64,000 nt of DNA. It comes from Paraburkholderia sp. DHOC27. GTDB lineage: Bacteria; Pseudomonadota; Gammaproteobacteria; Burkholderiales; Burkholderiaceae. This document shows positions 1 through 9,394 of this stretch, in pieces. How positions within the stretch are numbered: the stretch's first letter is position 1; every line of letters begins with the position of its first letter. The notes below the pieces were generated by a model. That model had not been told where the DNA came from, did not search any database, and saw only the letters and a program-made list of their open reading frames with translations. The stretch spans positions 434,001 to 498,000 of the forward strand of contig NZ_QVQV01000001.1 in assembly GCF_003429005.1 (NCBI RefSeq), in the 5' to 3' direction. A program made the position numbers and the translations under genes.

Positions 1-269
1 CGCGCGTCCTCAGGCTGCCCGAAATTGCGACGCCACAAATGCGTGCCGAGCCGCACGCCCCATACGAGACCGCCCAGCGCGGTTAGCGCACGGCTTAATG
101 GGCTGCCGGTGCCGAGCACCGCATACAGTACGGCGACCGCGCCGAGCGAATAGGCCCATACCGGGTCTATCATGCCGGCGTTCTCCGATTTCAGTTGCCA
201 AGCCCACACGGCGGAAAACACCACCACGAGCCCAACCAGCGCGATCACGGCAACGACGACAGGCGACAT
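1..269 (-). CDS. DUF1295 family membrane protein (3' part missing)
   Basis: The reading frame opens at an ATG at 269 and runs off the left edge with no stop, so only about the first 89 residues are present. The N-terminus is a membrane helix (MSPVVVAVIALVGLVVVF), followed by ENAGMIDPVWAYSLG and a segment ending GTHLWRRNFGQPED. This order (D-x-x-W, then R-x-G-x-x-L-x-x-R) is typical of DUF1295, a family related to steroid 5-alpha-reductases and isoprenylcysteine methyltransferases. Substrate is unknown. Family call is from recognition of the motif order; the catalytic C-terminal half lies outside the window. Confidence 0.75.
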   Translation of the reverse strand, partial: MSPVVVAVIALVGLVVVFSAVWAWQLKSENAGMIDPVWAYSLGAVAVLYAVLGTGSPLSRALTALGGLVWGVRLGTHLWRRNFGQPEDA

Positions 270-462
270 GGCAATCTCGTCCAATGGCAATGCAGGGATA
301 TACGCAAAAGCGGCTTCAACGGATGCGCACAGGCTCTCCCGGGCCAGCAGCACGGCCCAGCGCCGGTCTGCTGGAAAGAATCAGCAGGCGTCCAAATGCG
401 TCCGCTCCGTTTGCTTCGAGCGCAGCATGCCGCGTGCCGCCAGCGGCGCCGTCCTTGATTCG

Positions 463-1056
463 CTACTGCTTGTCACCCGGCGACGCAAATCCCGGCATGC
501 CGATCTGCTCCGGCGTTTGCGGCACCCGCTTGAAGCGCGATGTGTCGTAGCCCATCGCGTCCAGTTTCGCCAGCATCTCGCGATAGGTGTCATCGCTCAT
601 CACAGGGTCGCGCGAGAAGATCCAGCCGAGATTTTTGCCGGGATAGCCGAGGATGGTGTAGCGGTAGTCCGGATCCACATATAGCGTGAGTTGCTTGAAA
701 CGCACTGGCCAGAACACCTGCACGCTCCACTCTCCGCCGTTCGATCCCGGTACTGGCGTATCGAGAAACTGGTAGTGTTTGAGGGGCGCGTCGAACGCAC
801 CTTTGTGGGCGTAATACGAATCGTCGATCTTGCCGTCGGGCCGCAGCACCCATTGCGCGTAGCTGCCCACGAAGTCGCGCTCGGCGAAGTAGGGAATGTT
901 GGCGATGATGTACCAGCGTCCCATGTAGCGTGGCAAATCCACCGGCACGGTGGTGAGCGGCACGCTGGCGCGCGGGTTGGGATTGGGCGGTTCGCCGGAG
1001 CAGCCGCTCAGGACCAGCAGCGCGAGCGCGACGACGGCACAGGCAAAACGGCGCAT
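463..1056 (-). CDS. Lipocalin family outer-membrane lipoprotein (Blc-like)
   Basis: The 197-residue protein starts MRRFACAVVALALLVLSGC, a lipoprotein signal with a LSGC lipobox, so the mature protein is lipidated at Cys near residue 19. The lipocalin signature G-x-W is seen as MGRWYIIANIPYF. The C-terminal block YTILGYPGKNLGWIFSRDP is characteristic of the bacterial Blc group. Such proteins are eight-stranded barrels that bind fatty acids or lysophospholipids at the outer membrane, often in envelope stress. An open frame extends 29 codons upstream, but the ATG at 1056 has a GAGG ribosome site and is the only start that gives a proper signal peptide. Confidence 0.9.
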   Translation of the reverse strand: MRRFACAVVALALLVLSGCSGEPPNPNPRASVPLTTVPVDLPRYMGRWYIIANIPYFAERDFVGSYAQWVLRPDGKIDDSYYAHKGAFDAPLKHYQFLDTPVPGSNGGEWSVQVFWPVRFKQLTLYVDPDYRYTILGYPGKNLGWIFSRDPVMSDDTYREMLAKLDAMGYDTSRFKRVPQTPEQIGMPGFASPGDKQ

Positions 1057-1214
1057 GGTAACCTCGAATGACGTGACGATAGAGGGTTTACGTTCTATCC
1101 GGCCCGACGGATGCGTATTGACGCCACGAGTCGCGCCACGCATGGTCGACGCAGGCGCAACGAGCTTGACTCAAGAGCGCGACGCGTGACTTTCACTTTC
1201 ACCTCAACGCACCC

Positions 1215-2300
1215 ATGCCAGCCCGTTTGCCAACCCGTGTAACCGCGGCGCTCACCGCTCCTTTCACCGCCCTGCTGGCCGCCGCGCTATTCGGCGCCAC
1301 CACGCCGCTCGCCAAAGCGCTGCTCGGCACGCTCTCGCCGTTCATGGTGGCCGGTCTGTTCTACCTGGGCAGCGGCGTGGGACTCGCCATCACCATCGCA
1401 TTACGCCACGCAAAACAGAGCACGCAAGAGCGAGCGCACGCGGGCCGGCTTCAACTGCATGAACTTCCGTGGCTGATCGGCGCAATCGCCACCGGCGGCG
1501 TGGCCGGACCCGCCCTGCTGATGCTCGGCCTCGACGTGACGCCCGCCGCCACCAGCTCGCTGCTGCTCAACCTCGAAGGCGTGTTCACCGCATTGATCGC
1601 GTGGATTGTGTTTCGCGAGAATGTCGATCGTCAGGTGTTGCTTGGCATGCTCGCCATCGTCGCAGGCGGCGTGGCCCTGTCGTGGCATCCTGGCGCGACG
1701 CGCCTGCCGCTCGGCGCATTGCTCGTGGCGGGTGCCTGCGCCTGCTGGGCGATCGACAACAATCTCACCCGCAAAGTGTCCATCAACGACGCAATGGTAA
1801 TTGCCTGTCTGAAAGGGCTGGTGGCGGGCAGCGTGAATTTCGGCATCGCGCTGCTGCTGGGTGCGCGCGTGCCCGCACCACTCACGCTCGCGGCTGCCAT
1901 GCTGACCGGCTTCGCTGGGTACGGCGTCAGCCTCGTGCTGTTCGTGCTCGCCCTGCGCAATCTCGGCACCGCGCGCACGGGCGCCTATTTCTCGGTGGCG
2001 CCGTTAGTGGGCGTGACCCTCGCGCTGATCCTGTGGCCCGAATGGCCGCCCGTGCTGTTCTGGGTCGCGGCAGCGCTAATGGCACTCGGCGTGTGGCTGC
2101 ATATCCGTGAACGCCACGAGCATCCGCATACGCACGAGGCGCTGGACCACAACCACCCGCACCGTCACGACGCGCATCACCAGCACGAACATGATTTCGC
2201 GTGGGATGGCACCGAGCCGCATACTCATGCGCATCGCCATATGCCGATCACCCATACTCATGCGCATTACCCGGATATTCATCACCGGCATTCCCACTAA
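1215..2300 (+). CDS. EamA/DMT family transporter with histidine-rich C-terminal tail
   Basis: The 361-residue protein has about ten hydrophobic segments arranged as two EamA repeats (roughly residues 15-150 and 165-295), the fold of the drug/metabolite transporter superfamily. From about residue 297 it continues into a hydrophilic tail of some 64 residues in which well over a third are histidine, arranged as HPH, HTH and HHQHEH clusters. EamA proteins export or import small metabolites. The tail suggests metal binding (Ni, Co, Zn or Cu) as sensor or buffer, but this is inference. It stands alone, 158 bp downstream of the divergent lipocalin gene start. Confidence 0.85.
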   Translation: MPARLPTRVTAALTAPFTALLAAALFGATTPLAKALLGTLSPFMVAGLFYLGSGVGLAITIALRHAKQSTQERAHAGRLQLHELPWLIGAIATGGVAGPALLMLGLDVTPAATSSLLLNLEGVFTALIAWIVFRENVDRQVLLGMLAIVAGGVALSWHPGATRLPLGALLVAGACACWAIDNNLTRKVSINDAMVIACLKGLVAGSVNFGIALLLGARVPAPLTLAAAMLTGFAGYGVSLVLFVLALRNLGTARTGAYFSVAPLVGVTLALILWPEWPPVLFWVAAALMALGVWLHIRERHEHPHTHEALDHNHPHRHDAHHQHEHDFAWDGTEPHTHAHRHMPITHTHAHYPDIHHRHSH

Positions 2301-2465
2301 TTAGGCAAAGTGCGGCATCACGATGCTGCCCTTTCACACCTGCAAGCAAAACGGAGCGCGCGCAGGGCAGGTGATAGGCCGATTCAATTGGCATCGGGAC
2401 TTACGGCGTCCTGTAATGGAACTCCCTGTGTTTGCATTTCCCACCTGTCGCACCCGGAGAGACTT

Positions 2466-2666
2466 ATGGATCAGCCTCAGCCTAATGTTGACGAAGTCGT
2501 GCAGGCCATTGCCACGGAAACCGACACGCCGACCGAAACGGTCTTGAAGATCTACGCCGACACGATGGCTGACTTCAGCAGCGGCGCCCGTGTGTTCGAC
2601 TATTTGCCGCTCCTCACCGCCAAACGCGTACGGGATAAATTGCGGCATTCAAAGCGCAGGCATTAG
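2466..2666 (+). CDS. DUF3562 domain small protein
   Basis: The protein has 66 residues, starting at an ATG preceded by GGAGAG. It is acidic at the N-terminus (MDQPQPNVDEVVQAIATET) and ends in a basic tail (KRVRDKLRHSKRRH). The central TVLKIYADTMADF-SGARVFDYLPLLTAKRVRD segment matches the DUF3562 pattern common in Burkholderiaceae. No function is known. The open frame extends 52 codons upstream but without a plausible start. Confidence 0.7.
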   Translation: MDQPQPNVDEVVQAIATETDTPTETVLKIYADTMADFSSGARVFDYLPLLTAKRVRDKLRHSKRRH

Positions 2667-2800
2667 GCGCCAAAACGGGCGACCGAAGCGGCGGCGCGCC
2701 CCTCTGGTTCCAGATTTTGCGGCGATCGTGGCGCTAACAACGCCACGTGATTTTCCTTAAGCTGGCGGGGCCGTCCTTTTCCTCACAGGGAGCCCCGCTC

Positions 2801-3286
2801 GTGACGCGACCCGCAACGCAATCTGTGCCGCACGTCCCTCACATTCGCCCCGTCGTTGCCGCGGATTTCGCCACGTGGCTGCCGCTATGGGATGCCTACA
2901 ACGCGTTTTACGGCCGCTCCGGCGAGACCGCGTTGCCACGCGAGATCACGCAGCTCACGTGGTCGCGCTTCTTCGATGGCTACGAACCCATGCACGCGCT
3001 GGTCGCCGAGCGCGACGGCCAGTTGCTCGGGCTCGTGCATTTTCTCTACCACCGTCATACGACGCTGGCCGGTCCCATCTGTTATCTGCAAGACCTGTAC
3101 ACGCTCGAGAGCGAGCGCGGCAAAGGAGTCGGCCGGGCGCTGATCGAAGCCGTCTATGCAGCGGCGAAGGCCGCGGGTTCGGCGCGGGTGTACTGGCAAA
3201 CGCACGAAACCAATCACACCGCCATGCAGCTCTACGACAAGGTGGCGGATCGCTCGGGGTTCGTGGTGTATCGCAAGACGCTGTAG
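2801..3286 (+). CDS. GNAT family N-acetyltransferase
   Basis: This is an acetyl-CoA-dependent acyltransferase of the GNAT fold, substrate unknown. The N-terminal strand HIRPVVAADFATWLPLWDAY is the usual GNAT opening. The acetyl-CoA loop (motif A) appears as YTLESERGKGVGRALIEAVY, with the Q/R-x-x-G-x-G/A pattern seen as RGKGVG. Motif B is VYWQTHETNHTAMQLYDKVA, typical of the YhhY/aminoglycoside-like subgroup. The GTG at 2801 is preferred because AGGGAG lies just upstream; an ATG at 2747 would add 18 residues. Confidence 0.85.
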   Translation: MTRPATQSVPHVPHIRPVVAADFATWLPLWDAYNAFYGRSGETALPREITQLTWSRFFDGYEPMHALVAERDGQLLGLVHFLYHRHTTLAGPICYLQDLYTLESERGKGVGRALIEAVYAAAKAAGSARVYWQTHETNHTAMQLYDKVADRSGFVVYRKTL

Positions 3287-3510
3287 GCGCGGGGTTGTCT
3301 CTCGGCTGTCTGGAGTTTGCCTGGAGGTGCCATGCGCTGCGCTCCCGCGCGCCGCGTTTCCCGTGCGTCCCGTCCGCGTTGGGATGCAGGGCGCCTGCAC
3401 GTTCGGACATGACACATGAATACGCTAAGATTGGCTTCGCTCGCCGGCGCCATGCGTGTCAGTAGAAAACCGGGCCGGCAACGCAGATCGAAACGTTACA
3501 GGAAACCGTG

Positions 3511-5217
3511 ATGAATCAGGACGACGACTTGCCCGTTCCCCCGCTCAACCCGGAATTCGATCGCCCGGAAGACGAGCCCGATAACCCCGAGCGGCGCCGT
3601 GTCCTGACCGGCATCGCGGCGGTTGGCCTGGGACTGGCCATCTCCGGATGCCAGACCGGCGAGCAGTCCGCAGCAGCGGCCACGCCGCGCAGCGCGGCCG
3701 ACCTGCGGCTCGATGCAGCGCTGCACGATCAGGTGCGGCGGATCGTCGTGATCTACGCGGAAAATCGCAGCTTCGCCAACCTGTACGGCAATTTCCCCGG
3801 CGTCCAGCATCCGCTCGACGCCGTGCCCGCCGAGCGCTACGTGCAACTCGACCGCGACGGCAAAACGCCCTTGCCGCAGTTGCCGAAAATCTGGGGCGGA
3901 CTCGTGCCGCAGGCCCAGCAGGTGGACGGCAAGCGCTACATGATCGGCGAAAACGATATCGTCGATCTGCACAACCGGCCGTTCCGCATTCCGGACAAGC
4001 AAGGCGAGCCGCTGCCGACTGGTGTCATCACGCGGGATCTGTGGCATCGCTTTTATCAGAACCAGATGCAGATCAACGCCGGGCGCAATAACCAGTTTGC
4101 GGCATGGGCGGATTCCGGCGGTCTGGTAATGGGCCATTACCCTAACTCCGCCGAGAGCCTGCGGCTGTGGAACCTCGCGCAGCAATACACGCTGTGCGAC
4201 AACTTCTTCATGGCCGCGTTTGGCGGCTCATGGCTCAACCACATCTTCCTGATCTCCGCGCAGGCGCCGCTCGTGCCGGACGTGCACACCAGCGCGGCGA
4301 AGCAATTTGTCTCCGTGCTCGAAGGCGACGATCCAATGGGGACGCGGCTGAAGGTGGCGCCGCACTCGCCGCCGTCCGCGCTCGGCGGGCCGCCGAAGTT
4401 CGTCAACGACGGCCTGTTCACGCCGGACGGTTACGCGGTGAACACGATGGCGCCGCCGTATCAGCCGAGTTTCGTGCCACCCGCGTTGGGCGGCAATCCG
4501 GCGTACGCGGACGTGTCGAATCCGAAGGTGCTGCCGCCGCAGACTTACGCCACGATCGGCGATCGCCTCTCCGCGAAGAACGTGGATTGGGCGTGGTATT
4601 CGGGCGCGTGGCAATACGCGCTCGACCACCACGACACCGGCGACGTGCCCGACTTCCAGTATCACCATCAACCGTTCAACTACTTCGTGAGCTTCGCGCC
4701 CGGCACCGATGCGCGCCGCCAGCATCTGCGCGACGGCGGTGTGGGGGACGACGCCTCTACGAACCGGTTCATTGCGGACATCGACGCCGGGCGTCTGCCG
4801 GCCGTGACCTTCTACAAGCCGCAAGGCAACCTGAACATGCACGCCGGCTATGCGGACGTCGAATCGGGCGACCGGCATATCGCCACGGTGATCGACCATC
4901 TGCAGCGCGGTCCGCAATGGGCCAATACGGTGGTGATCGTCACCGTTGACGAGAATGGCGGCTGGTGGGATCCGGTGTCGCCGCCGCAGGGCGATCGTTG
5001 GGGGCCGGGCTCACGCATCCCCGCGCTGGTCATTTCGCCGCTGGCGAAGAAGGGTTACGTGGACCACACCGTCTACGACACCAACTCGATCCTGCGTTTT
5101 ATCAGCCGGGTACATGGTCTTGCACCGCTGGACGGCGTGGCGGCGCGGGACCGCGCGTTTGCACAGAACGGGCTGGCACCGCTCGGCGATCTGACAGGGA
5201 CGCTGGCGCTGGCGTGA
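3511..5217 (+). CDS. AcpA-like acid phosphatase / phosphoesterase family (PLC superfamily)
   Basis: About 568 residues. The N-terminus has an unusual leader: some 27 acidic residues, then RRRVLTGIAAVGLGLAISGC. This combines a twin-arginine-like stretch with a lipobox, so export by Tat and lipidation are both possible. The core has phosphoesterase-superfamily marks: VVIYAENRSFANLYGNFPG near residue 85, NNQFAAWADSGGLVMGHY, and a late VIVTVDENGGWWDPVSPP metal-site segment. Relatives are AcpA acid phosphatases and phospholipase C. It probably releases phosphate from phosphomonoesters in the periplasm. A GTG one codon earlier (3508) is an equal start candidate. Confidence 0.8.
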   Translation: MNQDDDLPVPPLNPEFDRPEDEPDNPERRRVLTGIAAVGLGLAISGCQTGEQSAAAATPRSAADLRLDAALHDQVRRIVVIYAENRSFANLYGNFPGVQHPLDAVPAERYVQLDRDGKTPLPQLPKIWGGLVPQAQQVDGKRYMIGENDIVDLHNRPFRIPDKQGEPLPTGVITRDLWHRFYQNQMQINAGRNNQFAAWADSGGLVMGHYPNSAESLRLWNLAQQYTLCDNFFMAAFGGSWLNHIFLISAQAPLVPDVHTSAAKQFVSVLEGDDPMGTRLKVAPHSPPSALGGPPKFVNDGLFTPDGYAVNTMAPPYQPSFVPPALGGNPAYADVSNPKVLPPQTYATIGDRLSAKNVDWAWYSGAWQYALDHHDTGDVPDFQYHHQPFNYFVSFAPGTDARRQHLRDGGVGDDASTNRFIADIDAGRLPAVTFYKPQGNLNMHAGYADVESGDRHIATVIDHLQRGPQWANTVVIVTVDENGGWWDPVSPPQGDRWGPGSRIPALVISPLAKKGYVDHTVYDTNSILRFISRVHGLAPLDGVAARDRAFAQNGLAPLGDLTGTLALA

Positions 5218-5342
5218 GGCCGGTGCGGTCATGCAGAGAGGCAGGCGGCGCGGGTCTCGTGGCGTAAGTAGGCGCTCACGTTGCGTGCCGCGCCGCCCGC
5301 TGCGGTCAATGTGCGCCATCTCGGCCAGCACAACGCAGACGG

Positions 5343-5924
5343 CTACGTCAGATCCTTCAACAGCGCAGCCCGGATGCGCGGCTCGATGGTCTGCACTGGC
5401 ACCGGATAATTCGGATGGTCACAGCCAATCTGCAAGGCCGCACCCTCGCGCAGACGCTTCTTCATCTCAGGCGTCAATTCGAAGCGCACAAAGTGCACGG
5501 CTGACGTCTTTTGCTCGTTCTCACGTTCGAGATCTTCATCCGCGATGGCATACACCGGCGCCTCGCCCGCCACCTGAACAAACACGCGGACCTCGATGCC
5601 GATCAGACGCGCCAGCGCCGCATGCCGCTCGATTTCGTTTTCATACTCGATCTGCATGGTCGCCTTCAGGTTGCTGCCATCCGGCACGAGCGGCAGATAG
5701 GCGTTCAGCTCGCCCTGAATGCCGTCCTCGTCGAAAATCTTCTCGATGTGGAGCATTTCCTGGATCTGATAGCGGATCGTCGTTTCGTCTTCGAACAGGA
5801 AGGTCACGTGATTACCGAGCGGCACGGTGCGCTCTTTCTTGTGCTCGATCACCTGCGCACGCATCGTGATGCGGGCCTTCGAATAGTTCTCAAGCGACAA
5901 CAACGAATTGCGGGCGATGCTCAT
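5343..5924 (-). CDS. DUF3501 family protein
   Basis: A 193-residue soluble protein beginning MSIARNSLLSLENYSKARI, with GNHVTFLFEDETTIRYQIQEMLHIEKIFDE, the conserved block of DUF3501. No cysteine cluster or membrane segment is seen. It sits 29 bp downstream of the Fe-S protein gene on the same strand, so the two are almost certainly co-transcribed. The pairing DUF3501 / CCG-domain Fe-S protein / rubrerythrin recurs in proteobacteria and suggests a role in peroxide or iron-sulfur redox chemistry, but the biochemical activity is not established. Confidence 0.85.
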   Translation of the reverse strand: MSIARNSLLSLENYSKARITMRAQVIEHKKERTVPLGNHVTFLFEDETTIRYQIQEMLHIEKIFDEDGIQGELNAYLPLVPDGSNLKATMQIEYENEIERHAALARLIGIEVRVFVQVAGEAPVYAIADEDLERENEQKTSAVHFVRFELTPEMKKRLREGAALQIGCDHPNYPVPVQTIEPRIRAALLKDLT

Positions 5925-5953
5925 CGGGATGTCCTCGCTGTATAAACTGGTAC

Positions 5954-7291
5954 TCAGAGACCATAGGCTTTGCGCAGCAGCGTGAGCGGATGCGCAAGTT
6001 GTCCCTTCGACAAACCGTTCTCGTCGATCCCCTGTTCGATATGGTGGCCAGCCAACTGGCAGTCCGACGAAATGTAGTCGGGCTGCGGTTGCGCCATCGC
6101 CTTGAAAACCGGCGTGCCGATCTGCATCGCCGTGCGGTGGAACTCCTTCTTCACGCCGAACGTGCCCGCGTGCCCCGAGCAGCGTTCCACCACCGTGACC
6201 TGCGTGTCCGGCACGAGCGCCAAGGTTTCCGAAGTCTTGCGACCAATGTTCTGCACCCGCGCGTGACAGGGCACGTGATACGACACTTTCCCCAATCCCG
6301 ACTTGAAGTCGGTTTTAAGGAGTCCGTCACGATGGCGCGCCACGAAATACTCGAACGGATCCCAGAAGGCTTCGGCGACGGCGCGCACATCGGCGTCGTC
6401 GGGGAACATGAGCGGCAACTCGTGTTTGTACATCAGCACGCAACTGGGAATCGCGCCGATGATCGCGTAGCCCTCGCGCGCATAGCGGGCCAGCACCGGC
6501 AGGTTCTTTTCCTTCTTGTCCGCGACGCCTTGCAGATTGCCCTGCTCCAGCAACGGCATGCCGCAGCACGCTTCGCTCTTCACCAGCTCGTACGGAATCG
6601 CGTTGTGCGTGAGCACGGCGAGCAGATCGTGGCCAATGCCGGGTTCGTTGAAATTCACGTAACAGGTCGCATAAATGGCGACTTTGCCTGGCGTGCGCTC
6701 GCCGTCCTGGCTTTGCGTCACCGCCGATTTCTTCGCGGCACTGCGGAATTTGCGCGGCGCGAAATCGGGGAGCCACGCGTTTCTATCGACGCCCAACGCA
6801 TTCTCCATCATGCCGCGCGCAGCGGCCGTGTGATTCACCGCGTTCACCGTCTGCGTGATGACGGGGATGCCCGCCAGGCGGCCGAGCGCATCCGTATTCG
6901 AGAGAAACTTGTCACGCAGCTTGACGTCACCCCGTTTGTAATCCACCGCTTTGGCACGCAGCATCAGGTGAGGAAAATCCACATTCCACGGATGCGGCGG
7001 CACATAGGGGCACTTCGTCATGTAGCACAGGTCGCACAGATAGCATTGATCGACCACCTTGCCGAACTGGCTCTTGTCGAGGTCGTGGACTTCGCCGCTG
7101 TCGGTCTCATCCAGCAAATCGAATAGCGTGGGAAACGCGCCGCACAGCGAGACGCAGCGGCGGCACCCTGCGCAGATATCGAACACGCGGGTGAGTTCCT
7201 CATCGAGCGCATGCTGATCGTAGAATGCGTCCGAGCGCCAATTCAGCGGATGCCGCGTGGGCGCCTCGAGACTGCCTTCCTTATGTGGCAT
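5954..7291 (-). CDS. Heterodisulfide-reductase-like Fe-S protein (CCG domains)
   Basis: 445 residues. Near the N-terminus are two ferredoxin-type cysteine clusters: CAGCRRCVSLC around residue 41 and CYLCDLCYMTKCP around residue 81, giving two 4Fe-4S centres. The C-terminal half carries two CCG-type segments (SEACCGMPLLEQGN and ERCSGHAGTFG), as in GlpC and HdrB/HdrD. It is likely an electron-transfer or quinone-linked oxidoreductase subunit working with rubrerythrin and DUF3501 products. No membrane helix is visible. It is separated from the DUF3501 gene by 29 bp. Confidence 0.88.
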   Translation of the reverse strand: MPHKEGSLEAPTRHPLNWRSDAFYDQHALDEELTRVFDICAGCRRCVSLCGAFPTLFDLLDETDSGEVHDLDKSQFGKVVDQCYLCDLCYMTKCPYVPPHPWNVDFPHLMLRAKAVDYKRGDVKLRDKFLSNTDALGRLAGIPVITQTVNAVNHTAAARGMMENALGVDRNAWLPDFAPRKFRSAAKKSAVTQSQDGERTPGKVAIYATCYVNFNEPGIGHDLLAVLTHNAIPYELVKSEACCGMPLLEQGNLQGVADKKEKNLPVLARYAREGYAIIGAIPSCVLMYKHELPLMFPDDADVRAVAEAFWDPFEYFVARHRDGLLKTDFKSGLGKVSYHVPCHARVQNIGRKTSETLALVPDTQVTVVERCSGHAGTFGVKKEFHRTAMQIGTPVFKAMAQPQPDYISSDCQLAGHHIEQGIDENGLSKGQLAHPLTLLRKAYGL

Positions 7292-7503
7292 GACATCAGG
7301 CTCCTTTTATACTTCTTTCGCCTTGATCTTGCGACTGCGCGCCTCGCGTCCGGGCGCGCGCCCGCGATGCACCGCAGCATGCAACGCATGGTAAGCGCGG
7401 ACATCTTGCAGCCTGACGCCACAGCATGCCCGCCTTCGCTTTACAGGTGCGACTCGCGTCGATGCCCCTCACGCAGGGGCTTTACCGGTTTGAACGTCGC
7501 TGC

Positions 7504-7926
7504 TTAATCCACTAGCGATTCAAGCGCCTTGGAATAGCGATTCGCGTGACTGCGCTCGGCCTTGGCCAGAGTTTCAAACCAGTTGGCGATTTCGTCGAAG
7601 CCTTCATCGCGCGCCGCTTTGGCCATGCCCGGATACATATCCGTGTATTCGTGCGTTTCGCCGGCAATCGCTGCCTGCAGATTTTGCCGCGACGAGCCAA
7701 ACGGCAACCCCGTAGCCGGATCCCCCACGGTTTCCAGATATTCGAGGTGGCCATGCGCATGGCCGGTTTCGCCTTCCGCCGTGGAGCGGAATAGCGCGGC
7801 AACATCGTTTTGCCCCTCTACATCGGCCTTTGCTGCGAAATACAGATAACGCCGGTTCGCCTGTGATTCACCAGCGAACGCTGCCTTCAAATTCTCTTCG
7901 GTCTTTGAACCTTTGAGTTGCGACAT
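7504..7926 (-). CDS. Rubrerythrin family protein
   Basis: 140 residues, translated from an ATG at 7926 preceded by GGAGG. Two E-x-x-H-type helices form the diiron site: [15 protein letters not shown] and [16 protein letters not shown] in the first half, [19 protein letters not shown] and [16 protein letters not shown] in the second. The C-terminal rubredoxin domain of classical rubrerythrin is absent, so this is the short form. These proteins reduce hydrogen peroxide using electrons from an Fe-S partner, plausibly the product of the gene at 5954-7291. A 212-bp non-coding gap separates the two genes. Confidence 0.9.
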   Translation of the reverse strand: MSQLKGSKTEENLKAAFAGESQANRRYLYFAAKADVEGQNDVAALFRSTAEGETGHAHGHLEYLETVGDPATGLPFGSSRQNLQAAIAGETHEYTDMYPGMAKAARDEGFDEIANWFETLAKAERSHANRYSKALESLVD

Positions 7927-8153
7927 CTGAGCCTCCATGCAAGCCTGTATTGTGGGGCGCGCGTTGGCGGACGTGAGGTGGTTAAGCGGCAACGGGCAGA
8001 CGCGCGGCTGCACTGTCACAATAAATCTAGAGCTTTGGCAAGGTCTTCCCAATTGTGTTTTTCAATCTACCCGATAGTCGTTTGCCTTGCATAAAACGCA
8101 CTCACGTCTAGACTCTAGAAGAGCGAACTTCGCACCCTGAGTATGGACGTGCC

Positions 8154-8513
8154 ATGCGCCTGACTATCCTCATCAACGGTTCCGATCCCACGGTCAATCA
8201 CGACTACGCGGTGCTTTGGCTCGACACCGACGAACACCGGTGGTCGCGGGAAGCGCATCAGGGTATCGATCTGCCCCCGTGGGGAGAGTTGCGCGACGAC
8301 GATGGCGTCACCACGTTATGCGCGCCGAGTACAGATGCGCCGCTTTGCACGCTGCGCGGTCTCCATGTGGACCGGAAGCAGCGTGTCAGTTCGGCACAAG
8401 GCACGGCCGCCTGGTCGTGCGTGCCCGCGCGAACACCCATGCATGGATACTGGCGTTTGCAGGCGGTGGACAGACAACCGGTGCGCGCCGAGCGTCGCGT
8501 GTTCGACAGTTAG
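8154..8513 (+). CDS. Hypothetical protein
   Basis: 119 residues with no recognised domain. The N-terminal half (MRLTILINGSDPTVNHDYAVLWLDTDEH) reads as a normal soluble protein with strand-like segments; the rest is rich in Arg, Ala and Trp with scattered Cys. The start codon follows a weak ribosome site. It lies between the rubrerythrin gene (divergent) and the nuclease gene, so context gives no function. Confidence 0.5.
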   Translation: MRLTILINGSDPTVNHDYAVLWLDTDEHRWSREAHQGIDLPPWGELRDDDGVTTLCAPSTDAPLCTLRGLHVDRKQRVSSAQGTAAWSCVPARTPMHGYWRLQAVDRQPVRAERRVFDS

Positions 8514-8644
8514 CGTGAGGCTGCGCGCCCCCGGAAAAACCGCGCTGAACCCGCTGACAAACCTTGTCCTTTTCTTCTCGTTTCACGTGCGCGTGGCGGC
8601 TATACTTTTGGCCCCAAAGACTCCGATGCGCGACGTAACGATCC

Positions 8645-9394
8645 ATGAAGAAGTGGCTGGCCTGTCTGCTATTTGCGGTTGCCGCTCACGCGAGCGCCGC
8701 CCCCTCCTGCACCGAATTCACGCCCGACGCGCAGTGGCCGGTGCTGACCAATCCGAAGCTGGCGCCAAGAACGCGTCTGCTGTGCTACAGCGATTTTGCG
8801 GTCCTGCATTCTGGTGTTACGCACGGCCCACTCTGGTCCGCTGAACACCTGACGCGCGATCACATCGAAGCGGCGCAGGACATGGTGCGCACCAACAAGT
8901 TCTTCGAAGATGCGCGGCTGCCCGATGGCGAAGGCGCCACCCTCGCCGATTACAGGCACAGCGGCTACGACCGTGGACACATGAGTCCCGCAGGCAACCG
9001 CTGGAATCAGCAGGCAATGGCGCAGTCGTTCTCGCTGGCCAACGTGGTGCCGCAAGACCACCAGAACAACGGGCGGCTATGGGCGCGGATCGAAACCTCG
9101 GTGCGCCGGCTCGCGCTGCGTTACGACGACACTTACGTCGTGACGGGTCCGATGTTCATCGGCCAGCAATTGCAGACCATTGGACCGAGCCGCGTGTTCG
9201 TGCCCACCCAGTTGTTCAAGATCGTCTACGTCCCTTCGCGGCAACTGGCGTTTGCGGTCGTCGCGGATAATGTCTCGACGAATCGCTACGACATCAGGAC
9301 GGTGCACGAACTCGAAGCGATGAGCGGCATCCGCTTTCCGGGCATTCCGGAGAATCTCAAGGACCAGCGGCCGGGAGGACTCAAAGGTGTTTAA
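8645..9394 (+). CDS. Secreted DNA/RNA non-specific endonuclease (NUC1/EndoG-like)
   Basis: 249 residues with a cleavable signal peptide (MKKWLACLLFAVAAHASAAP). The beta-beta-alpha-metal nuclease motif is clear: YDRGHMSPAGNR, where DRGH supplies the catalytic His and the following asparagines (SLANVVPQDHQNNGRLWARIE) bind Mg2+. This matches Serratia nuclease and mitochondrial EndoG. It most likely acts in the periplasm or outside the cell on foreign or released nucleic acid, for nutrition or defence. The downstream 86-residue gene overlaps its last eight bases and is likely co-translated. Confidence 0.92.
   Translation: MKKWLACLLFAVAAHASAAPSCTEFTPDAQWPVLTNPKLAPRTRLLCYSDFAVLHSGVTHGPLWSAEHLTRDHIEAAQDMVRTNKFFEDARLPDGEGATLADYRHSGYDRGHMSPAGNRWNQQAMAQSFSLANVVPQDHQNNGRLWARIETSVRRLALRYDDTYVVTGPMFIGQQLQTIGPSRVFVPTQLFKIVYVPSRQLAFAVVADNVSTNRYDIRTVHELEAMSGIRFPGIPENLKDQRPGGLKGV

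Noticed and set aside
5990..7126. A 378-codon frame antisense to the Fe-S protein gene
   Set aside because: Shadow of a GC-rich gene; no signal or domain, while the opposite strand has clear cysteine motifs.
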